A DNA stretch of 64,000 nucleotides from Euwallacea fornicatus (taxonomy: Eukaryota > Arthropoda > Insecta > Coleoptera > Curculionidae), in the NCBI RefSeq assembly GCF_040115645.1, contig NC_089554.1, positions 806,001-870,000 of the forward strand, in the 5' to 3' direction. A model generated the notes under the pieces. It made no database searches and was not told where the DNA came from. It worked only from the letters and a program-made list of their open reading frames with translations. The position numbers were made by a program, and so were the translations under genes. This document shows, piece by piece, positions 1 through 11,341 of this stretch (positions are counted from its first letter, which is position 1; each line of letters opens with the position of its first letter).

Positions 1-1580
1 TCGAATTCTAAATATATTTCATATAACATGTCCTATTCCTAAGTTCAACAGTTATCGAGAAATTTACGGTTGCACACATAAATGACTAGACCGTATTAGG
101 TGTACACCTACCAAAAAATATATAAAAAAAATAGAATAACAAATTAAATTAAATATTTAAATTGTTGACCAATAACTAGTTTCAACTTGATTTCTGAGAG
201 TTTTTTTGTAAATTGGGCAACACATTCAATTGTTTATTTATTTAAATTATGATTGTTGACTTTTCCTGTTCAATCACATGGAAATGGTGTGAGAATTTTA
301 TTTCAAATAAATAAATGTGAAGTGTAGTTGTAAAATTTGGAAAACTGGCTTCGTTAACGGAGAAGCGACGAATAGAAATTTTGATTATGGTAAGATACGG
401 CGACAGGACACGAACACAATCTAAAGTTTGCGAATTGTTTAACAAAAAATATCCGATGAGGCCGATTCTACGTTCGGTAGTCCATCGTATGTTCCAGAAA
501 AGACATAATTGAATGTTTTGCTCGATTTACAGGAAAATGCTTACAAACCAACTCGATAAGTACCTGCAGAACAGTCAGTATTTAAATTTTCTATTCTAAA
601 ATATTTACACAAAAACAAATGGTACCCATACAAAGTACATTTAATTCAGGAACTTATTGAAGGTGATCTCGACCGCAAACCGTAAATTATAATTTTGCCC
701 AATGATGATGAATAGATGCAATGCCGACCCGCATTTTTCAAGTAAAATTATTTTTCCGACGAGGCAACATTTTGCTCGAATGGTGCGATAAACAGGCAAA
801 ATTTTTGATATTGGGACCCAAAAAACCCATACTAAAGTATAGAAAGTTGTACAAGATTCTTTCAGAAAGTGAAAGTATGGGCAGGAATAGTGGGTCCCTT
901 TTTTATTGAAGGAACGCTTAATTCAGAAAATTATTTAGCCCTGTCACAAAATTATATAATACCCAGTTTGACTGTACTTTACCCAAATGATCAGCAGCCA
1001 AATGTACTAGCAGATTCGATTTGGTTCCAACAAGACGTCCACATCATTCGTGAACACTACGGGATTATCTTAACAATATTTTCCCAAATAGATGGAACGC
1101 AAGGAAAAGTTTTATCGAATGGCCAGCTATGTCTTCAGACCTAACCCTGTTATATATTTTTCTATGTGGTTATCTAAAATCCAAAGTCTACTTCAATAAA
1201 CCACAAAATGTGGAAGAATAGAAGAATAGAATGTGAGCCGTAATACAACAAATCCTGCCACAAACGTTAACTGAAATATTACGAGAATTTCAAACTCGGC
1301 TTATTTATTGCCAAGATCTTAATGGACAACAATTCGAGTATTCAACTTAGTTTATTATTCTATTTTTTCAATAATTTTTTCCATAGTTGAAAACCTGATA
1401 CGATTTAGTTCTTGATATGTACAATCGTAAATTTCTCGAAAACTGTTGAATTTAGAAATAGTATATGTTACATGAAACATATATAAAATTCGATGTAGAA
1501 TTCAAAATTGAAATAAAAATATAAGTAGTTTCATTTGAAAAAATAATATGATAATGATAGCTTGTTTTTGGGCCGCCCTG
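1..1580 (+). mobile_element. Element A: Tc1/mariner-type DNA transposon, left end cut by window edge
   Basis: Bases 1-73 are an imperfect inverted repeat of about 1420-1493. The right TIR probably continues to CCGCCCTG at 1573-1580, followed by TA at 1581-1582, so the true left end lies roughly 90 bp before the window. The interior holds a degenerate plus-strand transposase. TIR length is inferred as about 160 bp. The repeat pairing is seen directly; the outer boundary is inferred from the common CAGGG-type terminus. Confidence 0.75.
326..1345 (+). pseudogene. Degenerate transposase of element A
   Basis: A plus-strand reading crosses several stops and frameshifts but keeps the family order. 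The N-terminal helix-turn-helix reads LTEKRRIEILIM...CELFNKKYPMRP from about 380 to 480. The catalytic core follows: SDEATF-like near 750, KVWAGIVGPF near 870, WFQQD near 1020 (usually followed by GAPPH), and a WPARSPDLTPLDFF-like block near 1120-1160 read as WPAMSSDLT. The C-terminal tail reads NGQQFEYST before a stop. This is the DDE_3-type endonuclease of IS630/Tc1/mariner elements. Frameshifts occur near 500 and 840, so no full protein can be made. The family call is firm; the exact clade (rosa-like DD41D) is inference. Confidence 0.75.
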
Positions 1581-2380
1581 TATACATGATTTTACGAAAA
1601 AAAAATCGCAGTCAAAAATATAAATCGACGTGTCCGAGAGTTATACGATAAAATAATTTCTGAATTTTAAAGGAATTTGTTTCAACCCACACGTCCTCAC
1701 TGTATGAATTGAATTTAGTTAATTACAGTATTTTTTAACATGAATCGAAAAAAATGTTTCGACAATTTTTTCTTATATTGAATCGAATTATCTGAAACTG
1801 TAAAAAATTAGGGTTGCCATTTGAAATTAAAAAGTTAACCCCCAGCCAGTTCACACGGGGAGTAAGGGGAAATCAACTTCAGCACTAATATATTTCCCCC
1901 TTAGAGTGACTAAGGCTTCTTACTAAACATTTCGTTACAAATTGCCTAATATTCCAGATATTTCCATATTCCTGGTTAAATATTACGCACAGTATATTTA
2001 AGCACGATCAGACAATCTACATTGCAAGAGAAGGTGCTCTTGTAATTTTTATACCCATAGTGAAAGTAGGTCAGGTAAATCCCCCAACCATAAACTATCC
2101 TCTAACTGAATATCTACAATACACTATTCCCTACCTTGACGACAAAATGTACATATCTAACATATGTACATACATCCACATTCAAATGTCGAGCAAGGCA
2201 TAATGACAAAATTTGACAATTGTGTTTGGTCTTAATCTAGGTCTAGTACAACTAACAAATACGAACAAATTGAGCTAACCAGATATAAACATTATCAAAA
2301 TCAATAGAGCAAAAGTTAAAAACAATATTGACAACTACGTCATGAGTCTTTGATATCAATATAGAAGTCAGTCAGGGAAG
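1581..2380. other. Non-coding AT-rich stretch, no recognisable gene
   Basis: No open frame or protein motif is visible. The phrase GGGTTGCCATTTGAAA near 1812 recurs in modified form near 11060 and 61800, inside the terminal regions of other elements. Part of this stretch may therefore be an eroded transposon end. Confidence 0.3.
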
Positions 2381-2389
2381 TGATAACAG

Positions 2390-2751
2390 CCATCAAGATG
2401 TTCTCGTCAAATCACAAAAGCAATTACGTTAATAGAAATTACCAAAACACATATTAAAAACGAATTAATTTTAAAATGGAGCTATATCTAACAAATAAAC
2501 AAAATCAGAACGTTATTTTAAAATCAAATCTAAAGATTCTCAATAAAGATATCAAGAAAATGGTATAGCAATACAAAAAGAGGAAATGGATAGACACGAG
2601 CAGATAAATCGAAAACAATTTCAGTAGAACATACTGGGTTGAAATGAGAAAAATAAGATAGTACAAGAAAGTAAACATCACGGACACAATCAACTAAAAC
2701 GGGGAAGAACTATATGCTGACAAGGACAAGGCCGAGGCATTTGCTGACCAG
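2390..2751 (+). pseudogene. Jockey-clade LINE relic, region upstream of the reverse transcriptase core
   Basis: Read in one plus frame from about 2540, with four or more stops, the translation has the spacing of the linker before the RT core in Jockey-type ORF2. A lysine- and arginine-rich helix comes first, then a W...M..IR segment, then NGEELYADKDKAEAFADQ ending at 2751. The AEAFAD phrase before the fingers domain is typical of the clade. The reading stops at the boundary with an element X fragment and appears to resume, after a gap of more than 200 residues, at 5229. Family assignment is from motif recognition only. Confidence 0.55.
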
Positions 2752-3079
2752 CAAAAAAATATATGGCGATTTAACAAGTTAAATAAAAATTTAACAAGTA
2801 ATAATTATTTATTTATTAAACTATTTACTTAATGGTAGTAATCATGCTCAAAATGAGAACCACCGTTCCAATACAACTTCATCAGCGACATATAAATCGA
2901 CAAGAAATATATTTCTTCGGATTGAGCCCCTTTTCTCAAGGGCTTACACGGGGGTCTAGTGGGAAGAGTGTATTTTTTATATATCAGTAATTTCAACATA
3001 TGGATAAGTAGCCATTAATTGAAACTTTGGTGGTTACGTCTATTTTCATTTTCATTTCGAGATCTCGTAGGTAAAAAAT

Positions 3080-3200
3080 TGATGGGGTAACAGAAGTAAT
3101 AAAAACTGAATTGAAGTTAGGAGCAACCACCACGGAGATGCGACGAAGATGTCGACGTAATATCAAGAATCGTGGTTCGCATTTCGAGTGTGATAATTAA
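3080..3200 (+). pseudogene. C-terminal end of element X transposase
   Basis: The plus-strand reading gives VIKTELKLGATTTEMRRRC and ends HFECDN, with TAA at 3198-3200. It aligns with the minus-strand tail at 59880-59960 (LMKAELRLEVTITEMRRRC). The NG.HFE-type ending is usual for these DDE transposases. All catalytic parts are missing. Confidence 0.7.
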
Positions 3201-3610
3201 TCATAAGTAAATGGTATAGATAATGGATAAATAATAATTACTTATTACATTTTTATTCATTTGGTTGAATCATTAAATGAACTTTTTCCTCATTTATTGC
3301 TTGGTATTTAAATGTCTTATTTAACATTAAGCCTTCATCTTTCAATACATCATTCGAGAGGGCAATGGTCAAAGAAGTTCTTAAAAATATTTAAACGACT
3401 TTTCCGTTTGTATTTTTCTTTTTGTTCGTTTACAAAGTCGACGTTTCATATTCAACAAATTCATTTTTGGAATCTTAATGAACCGCCATTTTTTTTCTTA
3501 TGTATTGTAGATCCAATTCCATTTTTGATATAAATAAAATACATATTCAAGTTTATACGAAGAAAGACAGACTTAGATCAAATGTTCGATTAAATATTCA
3601 TTGGAACTTA

Positions 3611-5073
3611 CAGTAATGTTCAAAATTATAGAAACAATTTATGTAATAAATTTTATTTGTCGCAACTCTTACACAATTTCCATTTATCCATTTATATAAC
3701 TCACTACCAGTGACAAACGAATTTCTAAATAGAATTTGAAGGTACATCTGCAATTTATATTGGTAATTTAAAAAATAATAAAAAAAACTTTTTTAAATAT
3801 GTATTTTATGTTTTATGCCTTTCGTTCGAATTACTGCACCACATCTTTTGGGTATTTAGTTAATTAAGAGTTAATTAGCTTTGTCAGTTGAAGACAAAAC
3901 ATTACACATGTGTTTAAAGAGTTTCTTTAGATTTTTACATTTTCTTTCCCGACATTTAAGTTTCACAATCTCCCATAGATTTTCGATCGTGTTTGAATCC
4001 TGAAATTGCGATGGCTCTTTAAATATTTACACTTTTTTCTGAAAAGGGACTCTTTTACTAATTTGGATGTTTGTTTGAGGTAGTTATCATGCTGAAACTG
4101 GTGGTTTAAAGACATTACTTCTTCACAATACGGCACTATTTTAGTTTTTAAAATGTCACAATATATAGAACGTTCCATTTTTTTCTTAATTCTATAAAGC
4201 GAACCCCTCCCGAATCTAGAAAACACCTCCACACTAACACTGATTCATAGCCGCGTTTCACTGTCAACAAAACGTATTTCTTTATAAAATATTTCCTTAA
4301 CAGGTCTTCTTACATGCATTATTCCTTCAAAAAGAAATAAGGTAATTTTAGTTCCATCATTGGAAATCACCCGTTTCCATTGATCCGTGGGCCAATCCAA
4401 GTGGATACAAGTAAATCAAGACGCGCTTTAACATTTTTCCCAAACGAAAGGGATTTGCATGTCGGACCACGACAAAATATATCATTTTCAACTAATTTTC
4501 TTCTAATTGTTCTGGCACTGACCTCTAAATCACTTTTGGACACTGTCGTCTGCTTGATTTGAAGGGGAGATAAAAACGAGTTTTGTTTAGGGGTGTGAAC
4601 AATTTGTCTGCCAATCTGCCTGTATTTTTGATCGGTATTATGGACCCAGAAACTTTTAAACGTTTTATTTTTTAAACAATACACCGACTAATTTACAAAT
4701 TTCCAGAAATGTTAATTTGTTTAAATATCCCTAGTACATAGGACCATAATTTTATTTTTTAAATCTGTTGAATAAGTTTTTCTCCGCAAAATATTTTGAA
4801 ATAATAAATACTCAGATATTTCAAAACTGAACTTAAACATTGAAATTTAAAGGAAGAATAAAGTTTTGTTTATAACGTTTCTATATTTTCGTCTAATGAA
4901 ACTTCTTTTTTTGTATTGTTAAAAATTTTAAGGGCCCATAATGTTTATATGTTTTAACAAATATATTGTTCGATTTGACAGAATTATTATAAGTTAGTAC
5001 TATCCTGGATTTCTACATGTTAAAGAGAGTTTTCGCCATGTTTCTTTAATATCTACAATTTCGACCATTACTG
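3611..5073 (-). mobile_element. Tc1-like element, copy 1
   Basis: The ends read CAGTAATG (3611) and CATTACTG (to 5073), with short imperfect TIRs, preceded by TA at 3609-3610. The insertion splits an element X sequence that can be followed across it by comparison with 59400-59470. Most of it, from about 3980 to 5040, is nearly identical to 25000-26030. The transposase runs on the minus strand. Confidence 0.8.
3820..4690 (-). pseudogene. Tc1-like transposase, frameshifted (copy 1)
   Basis: On the minus strand the order is: a second helix-turn-helix with SARTIRRKLVENDIFCRG (about 4540-4490), then FGKNVKARL, the GSLYRIKKKMERSIYCDIL stretch (4200-4150), QFQHDN at the second catalytic Asp (about 4100), and a WxxSQ...NTIENLWEIV block (about 4010-3965) holding the catalytic Glu of the DD34E triad. 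The reading is broken near 4240 and 4215. A one-base loss near 4414, absent from copy 2, adds another frameshift. HDNYLKQTSK replaces the more usual HDNDPKHTSK. No functional product is expected. Confidence 0.8.
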
Positions 5074-5228
5074 AATATGGGAGTAAACAGCGAATTTGAT
5101 ATAATTCAGAAAAAATACGATATATCGAAATGTGTCACTTTGTATATTAATAAATATAGACAAATACGTTCATACTCATCTTACCTATGAACTTCCTTCA
5201 GATGAGTATCGATGAACCAAACACCCTG

Positions 5229-5870
5229 TACAGTGTAATATCCTGATGACACAGCACTACTGACATACGCTAAAACCACAAGTGTAGCGCTGAAGGCATT
5301 GCAAACTTTGACAAACAGGATAATGAGCTGGTTCTACAAATAGACACTAAAACCAAACGCTAAAAAAAATCAAGTATTGCTACCTCATCACAAAATAAAA
5401 CTCATCTCTCCTAAGATTATAACTGGTTAATAAATAATAAAATCCAGGCTGAGTATAAAATATCTAATCTTGAAGTGGGACAATAAATTAAAATTTATCA
5501 GGCACGTATAACTTGTGAGGTCAGAAATGGTTAAACCAACTAAACATTTCCGAATATTAACATACAAAGGGCCGGATAGTGAGTACGAAAACAGCAACGC
5601 ACATTTACAAATTAATCTGCTCACCCTTATTCGACTAAGGTTGAACTAAGGTTGTATTATGCTAATGGACCCGATATATAAAATTAAACGATACATACAA
5701 ATAATTTAGCAAATAGTTTAAAGAACAATTACTACAATAAGACATCTTAATAACCCCCTACATAATCCCAATTCACAGCTGTTACACAAACTAGCATACT
5801 TAAGACTACGGATGGAAGAATGTAACAAAAATGGATAGACTGTGACAAAAACTAGAGAAAAGTAAGACCT
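5229..5870 (+). pseudogene. Jockey-clade reverse transcriptase relic with YxDD motif
   Basis: Read in plus frames, YPDDTALL at about 5239-5262 corresponds to the catalytic YADD of LINE reverse transcriptases. It is followed by LKALQTLTNRIMSWFYK, then a thumb-like KYLILKWDNKLKF segment (about 5460-5505) and a decayed LLYG..W-like region near 5650. Stops interrupt it at several points. It lies immediately after the terminus of element X and is probably the downstream part of the same LINE seen at 2390-2751. The 3' end is not defined. Confidence 0.55.
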
Positions 5871-6077
5871 TTATGTTGTGTGTATATCAAGACTGACTCA
5901 AAACTCACGCTGCAGATACCCTAAACGGACTTTACAGGAACATTGCTCCGAAAGACGGAACAACATAGAGCAAATTATTAGAGTTGTAATTTTGTCATAA
6001 CATCTGTTGTATCATTGGGACGAAAGACCAATTGGATCTATGGCTTGTTCTATTAAGTAAAATGAAGATTGTATATA

Positions 6078-6797
6078 CAGGGCGTAACATATCGTTATGG
6101 AGATATTTTAGGGGGACATAATACCCTGCAAAATAATAAAAAATGCTAATAAACCTATCATCAAACATATACCATTTTCAATACTCAGGATAACAAAGTT
6201 TGATATTTTTAAATGGGCATTTTCAACAGTTTTTGGAATTTTATTTTCATTTAAATTTATTATATTTTTTTGAAATAAATTTGATTAAATGTTAGGAATT
6301 GTTTCAGATAATTAATAACTGATCCAGATAATTTTTTTCCCTACTTTCTTTACATTTTTAAATTGTATTGCAAGATATTTTTGCAAATCCTAATATAACA
6401 ACGGCAGAAGTAATGAAAATATTACAGTAGATCAAATAGATAAAAAATTCAGGAAGGAATTTAAATTTGATATCGAAATTCATACAGGGTGTTCTAAAAA
6501 AAATAGATAACATAAAATAGCATATGAGCCAAAAAAACACAACACCCTGTATATGGATATCGATAATTTAGATATTTTATTATGGAACATTTGAAAGAAA
6601 ATAGATGAAAGAAATTTCAAAAATCAATTGAAAGCAGACGTGAGAAAAATGCAAAATATAAGAGAGATGAGGAAATTTTCCAATCCTCTATAACAAAAAG
6701 GGTGCGCTTACGACCATTCCATTTTAACCATTCTTGTATTATTTGACAAATTAATATCGCTCACTGAAATATCTCCATGATGATATATTATATCCTG
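6078..6797. mobile_element. Element P: ~720-bp non-autonomous element with ~35-bp TIRs
   Basis: The left end CAGGGCGTAACATATCG with TATGGAGATATTTTA pairs with GAAATATCTCCATGATG ... TATCCTG at the right. TA flanks both ends (6076-6077 and 6798-6799). There is no coding content. It contains a 65-bp mini-element at 6485-6549. Confidence 0.6.
6485..6549. mobile_element. 65-bp miniature element with CAGGGTGTT/AACACCCTG ends
   Basis: A 65-bp unit begins CAGGGTGTT and ends AACACCCTG, with TA on each side (6483-6484, 6550-6551). It sits inside element P. The termini match the common end sequence of the larger elements in the window, so this looks like an extreme deletion derivative. Confidence 0.5.
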
Positions 6798-6801
6798 TAT
6801 A

Positions 6802-8014
6802 TAGAGAGTTTTTCTAAACTTCCTAGCTAGATTTGAAAATGTGATACTGCTCCACAAATGCTATCCAAATTGTAATGTAAAATAGAAAATTTTGGAAAAA
6901 TCTGCCCTTTTGAGGGAAATTTGATTTTTTAATTTTTAAGAATTTGTCGTGTTTTGTAATCTAAATACCCCCGCGTCTTTCTTTGTATTATCACTACTAA
7001 AATTCCAATAGTACCATTGGAAAACTATTTAAAGTGGCTATTTTCAACAACTATTGTGGATTTATCTTATTTGCACTTTGCTGACTTATCAAACGACCGA
7101 ACGTAAAACATTTTTTTTGTTAAATTTTTAACTATCAATTACTCTAAAACATTGCTCATCTTCTACCATGTTACATTAATGAAAAATATCTAAAATTAAG
7201 TACCTTTTTACTGTAGTACGGTTTTTTGTTTGCCTTGCTTCTAAAAAAACGAGGAAGGTGTCAGCTACTGAAAACCTTTTGTACAGACAAAAGCTGTATT
7301 TGAAAAAAACTTGGGGTACGTTAAAAACACGTCCGCTTAAAGATAATGTGGACACAGTTGATGGATTTGAACAAAGAAAACGTGAAAGTTGTGTCCAATT
7401 AGGTGAGAAGAGAGGAGAGATTGGTCGCGCCGTCCGAACCATTCTTCGGACATGTAAGTTGTGTTTCCGCCAACAAGAAAGGCATTTTGGACAATATTTA
7501 TTACTTACAGTGTTTCGTATAGAATGTTTTTCAGTTTTTGCAAATATAGTTTTACTTTGTGCAAGTGGTTTTCAATGATTGACATTTACCTCACACTTTT
7601 AAAAGTAAGGTAAACTCAAAAAACAATAACAAGGTAGAGAGGTACTTGATTCTAGATATTCTTCATGAAGTATGGAGTAGTTTAAGATGGAAAATCTTTT
7701 GGAGCAAAAACTTAACAAAAAGAAAGAAATAAAAAAGTTTTACGTTCGACTCTTTGAAAAGTGAGCAAAGTGCAAATAGGATGAATTCACAATGGTTGTT
7801 TAAAATAAAAAATTTAAGTGGTTTTCCAACGGTACTTTTAGAGTTTTTGTAGCGGCAATGCAATGGAAAATACGGGTGCATTTAGATTACAAGTCCTGAA
7901 AAAGTAAAAAATTAAATGTCCTGAAAGTGGGCGGAGTTTTCCGATATTTTGTACATTATATTTTTGCACAGAACCACCTCCTGAAATTTGGCTGGGTAGT
8001 CCAAAGACACCCTG
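6802..8014. mobile_element. Element D: ~400-bp TIRs around a ~400-bp core
   Basis: Bases 6802-7230 are an imperfect inverted repeat of 7620-8014, with runs such as TTATTTGCACTTTGCT and AACGTAAAACATTTTTT on one side mirrored on the other. The right end is CACCCTG at 8008-8014 followed by TA; the left terminus is eroded. Element D starts directly at the TA that closes element P. The core at about 7230-7620 has open frames on both strands (88 and 106 codons) that match nothing I recognise. It may be the remnant of a transposase N-terminus or non-coding filler. Confidence 0.65.
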
Positions 8015-8557
8015 TAAACAATATAATCAATCCTCAAAATTCGGTCTATGAGTCGTAAATTCCATTCTGAAACAAAAGCCCGGTATCACGAATCGTGTCT
8101 CTTCCCGTTTTTCCCATTGTTCCTTTATCGTGGTGAGATTATTACGGCTGCTCTGGTTTCGCGATCCGCATATAGAGCCTGGATATAATATTAACGCTCT
8201 CTGGGGGTAATTTTTCGGCATTCCTTTTCATCATCAACCCCTGAAATGAAGTTGATTATTAAAGGTAGACAATGTGTTGAGAGAATTTATTAAGAGCATA
8301 TTTCAAATGCTTTTTGACCTCATAAGTCACGTGGGGGATTCGGAATTTTCTAGTGTTAAATTGCGAATATTTTCGCTTCGTGCGATTTTAATATTCATTG
8401 CCTGGGAGCTTGGAGATATTTATAGTTAAATTTCTGAAGATTAGATTCGAGAGTTCCTCTCACAAGGGTGCACTATCATGGCACTATCATAAAGGTCCTC
8501 TTCCATTGCAATTCATTAGGAAAGCGTCTGAGCGATCTTTTCGAATAACTGAATATA
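8015..8557. other. Unassigned stretch between two elements
   Basis: Less AT-biased than its neighbours, with no homology visible to the rest of the window. A 64-codon minus-strand frame (8027-8221) has no recognisable motif and is probably chance. This may be old single-copy DNA. Confidence 0.3.
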
Positions 8558-8999
8558 CAGGGCATCCCATTTAAATCTGTGATTAAAAATTACTAAAAAA
8601 CAGTACGTTACATGAAAAAAAATTTCGAATAAAAGCTGTCCGATAAAGAGGGGGACCTGTCATGAAGATAGTGACTTTTCGCCAAAACGTCACTTTAATG
8701 TCATTTCGAATGCAACGTTTTTTTTAAATTGCAACCTTGTATTTTTTTAAAGATTTTTATAGACCTTTAAAAAATGAATATTTTTTATTTGAACAATTTT
8801 TCTATTGAAGGTTTTGCTGCAGAGTTATTTTTGATTTTTGTTCAATTTTTAAGATAGTCCAAATTTTTTCAATTTTTTTCTAAAAAAGTTTTGGAATACA
8901 TATTGTTTTTAAAACTCATAATAATCCTTCTATCTAACCAAAAAAATATATGTAGGCTTTCTCTTAAGTTGTCTAGGGTTTTAATTTCTGGATTTATAC

Positions 9000-9600
9000 A
9001 ATTAGGGGCTTACTTACTAACTTAACTAAGAGGATACTGGCGTTCTTTCGCGACACTCCCGACACTTCGTCGAATCGTCACCTCGAGAAAAAGAGAGCGT
9101 CCCCGTTTTCTCCAATACCTTAAATGCTATCTTCGGGGGCAATAAACCAGCGGCGTACCCTAACCAGAGTCCGATTCCCGATCCGCCATGTGGCTAGTCA
9201 CATCTGGACATCATAAACCATTCTTTGTCAGAACCCTGGTCGACTGTCCTTCGACCCTCTTTCCTGGTTCTAACAAAGAGATGCTCGACTTTCTCTTACT
9301 TCATGTGGCTCTCGACCAAGGGTAATTACAGGGAAAATTCCAGTAATGCTGCGAACCACATGAACTCAGTGACCATACACATGGGCGTATCATCAGGGTA
9401 CCTCACTCCTTATTCCCCCAACATATCCTAAATTATAGCTACTTTACAATATACATCTTCCTATTTGCATCTCGATTTGGTCAGACGGCGACAATTATAC
9501 TTATTAATTAATATATACAGAATATTGCAGCGATCTGACAAACGGATCCTACATATATATTTCTATAAAAAAAAAGGTTCGTAGATTTCCTCATGCTAGA
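9000..9600. mobile_element. GC-richer insertion of unknown type inside the 8.6-11.2 kb element
   Basis: Composition changes abruptly from very AT-rich TIR to a mixed sequence containing CGACACTCCCGACACTTCG and GTCGACTGTCCTTCGACC, then returns to AT-rich transposase relic. No reading frame or TIR is clear. A solo LTR is possible, but no TG...CA ends or target duplication were established. Confidence 0.3.
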
Positions 9601-9734
9601 GTCAACCTTATAATAAGGTCCACTGGAAATCGATATCTTTTTTTCAATAATCAATCTAATTGTTTTGTATGAAATTATTTAAAAGTTATTCTTTTCATTT
9701 CAAAATTCAATAATTGAAATAGATTGCTACACTT

Positions 9735-10720
9735 TAGATGAAAAATTCGAAATTGTTTTCATTTATGAAGAGGTTGGAAGAAATGTTTCTCAGGCAGTAG
9801 AACTTTATGCTGAAAGGTATCCGAATGAAAAAGTTCTCTGTTGAACGACTTTCAACAGTGTCATTAAAAATTTCAATGAAATGGCAACGTTGAAAATAGA
9901 AAAAAAGCAATTGCTCCCCGAAATGTAGCAGATGAAGAGAACTAAATAGCAGTTTTTGTAGCTGTTGTCTTCGATCCCCATGTAAATTGTCAAACTGCTG
10001 CTGACTCAGGAATGTCAAAGACGAGTGTCTAAAGGATTTTGAATATGAAAAATACCATCCTTACCACATTTCTTTACATCAGGAACTCGATGGAATTAAT
10101 TTTGAAACTCAAGTTAATTTTTGTAATTGGGCAAGGCAGCAATTAGATCAAAATGGAAATTTCTTCTCCAACGTTTTGTTTTCAGACAAATGCACGTTCT
10201 CAAACCATGGTACAGCGAAACGCCATAATCTTCATTTTTGGAGTGCTGTAAACCCTTACCGACTTAGAAAAGTTGAACATGAAAGATCATGATCAGCAAA
10301 TATATGGTGCGATATTATTAGAAAATACTTAATTAGAGCTTTCTTCATTGAAGAAAACTTGATTGGAGAAATGTACCGCAACTTCTTGCGTATAATATTT
10401 CGGAAGTATTACAAAACGTTCCACTGGCAATTACACGGGTAGTGCCATCAGCATGACGGCTGTCCAGCCCATTTTTTTTAAATGTCTCGTGAGGTTTTGA
10501 ATGAAATGTATCCAGATCGATGGATTGGACGGGACAGTCCAGTGAACTGGCTTCCTAAGTCGTCTGATCTGATCTCAGCACATTTTTTCCTCTGAAATTT
10601 TTGAAAATACAAAAATTATGCAGAAATACCAACAACTGCAGACGACATGAAAAAGAAAATTGAAAATACGTAGATAAACAATTAATAAACGGAAAGGCAC
10701 TACTCAGAGTAAACCATTTT
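9735..10720 (+). pseudogene. Decayed DUF4817/DDE-type transposase
   Basis: The plus-strand reading begins with an N-terminal helix-turn-helix (VGRNVSQAVELYAERYPNEK, about 9770-9830). After stops it continues through HPYHISLHQEL (about 10055-10090), NFFSNVLFSDKCTFSNHG with the first catalytic Asp (about 10160-10205), FWSAVNPYR, and NIWCDIIRKYLIRAFFIEE (about 10295-10355). The second Asp region near 10450 reads as a frameshifted QHDGCPAHF. RWIGRDSPVNWLP follows near 10520, then a damaged SPDL.S..FF block near 10570. More than five lesions are present. The architecture equals that of the intact transposase at 32081-33169, at low identity. Confidence 0.75.
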
Positions 10721-11242
10721 TTTTCGAATAAAAGTTGAGACGTGTTTGAAGCAGGAAAAAAATTATTTTGAACATTTGTTTCCATAAGTCTCTCACTTTC
10801 AAATTAGTTTGCCAAATTTGAGAAACTATATATTTTTTTAAAGAAATAATTTTTTTTTAATAGATAGAAAAATTATTATGAGTTTTAAACGGAGTATGTA
10901 TTGCAAACTTTTCTGGAAAAAAAAAGCAATAATTTGGACTATCTTAAAAATAGGACAAAAAGCAAAGATAACTCTGCAGCAAAACGTCTAATAAAAAGAT
11001 TTTCAATCAAAAGATATTCATTTTCTGAAAGTCTACAAGGATGCGTAAAAGAAATACGGGATTGCCATTTGAAAAAAAAAATTGCCTTTCAAATGATCTC
11101 AAAATGACCTTTTAGTCAAAAGTTACCATCTTCATGACATGCCCCCTTCTTTACTGGACAACTTTTATTTGAAACTCTTTTTCATACAACGTACCGTTTT
11201 TGAGTAATCTTCAACCACACTTTTAAATAGGACACCCTACAT

Positions 11243-11259
11243 ACATATATATATATATG

Positions 11260-11301
<42 letters not shown>

Positions 11302-11302
11302 A

Positions 11303-11338
<36 letters not shown>
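11243..11338. repeat. (AT)n microsatellite
   Basis: Nearly uninterrupted AT dinucleotides, broken by GTTAA and GTAAATATAC, directly abut the right end of the preceding element. Length is likely polymorphic. Confidence 0.95.

Positions 11339-11341
<3 letters not shown>

Larger units (their letters stand above)
2752..5228 (+). mobile_element. Rearranged, partly folded-back copy of element X, interrupted by a Tc1-like element
   Basis: Bases 3080-3610 and 5076-5228 match, in reverse complement, the left end of the element at 59288-62052. This covers the transposase C-terminus, the 3' flank and a terminus ending CACCCTG at 5222-5228 followed by TA. Bases 2752-2975 match 59757-59880 plus 60515-60600 in direct orientation, so the copy carries an inverted duplication of its own 3' part and lacks a normal left end. 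A Tc1-like element splits it at 3611-5073. The flanks on both sides read as Jockey sequence, so X probably landed in a LINE and a deletion followed. Confidence 0.65.
8558..11239 (+). mobile_element. Element with ~380-bp TIRs and a decayed transposase
   Basis: The left TIR (8558-8938) begins CAGGGCATCCCATTTAAA after TA. The right TIR (10860-11239) mirrors it and ends GGACACCCTA before CATA. Matching inner segments include AACTCATAATAAT and GTCATGAAGATRGT. The transposase relic is on the plus strand at 9735-10720. A GC-richer stretch of about 600 bp (9000-9600) lies between the left TIR and the transposase and looks like a later insertion. The right end runs into an (AT)n microsatellite. Confidence 0.8.

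Noticed and set aside
7258..7578. 106-codon plus-strand frame as a host gene
   Set aside because: It lies between the inverted arms of element D and has no recognised domain; treated as element content of unknown nature.
11243..11338. AT-rich tract as a replication origin or regulatory element
   Set aside because: Simple dinucleotide microsatellite; nothing further supports a function.
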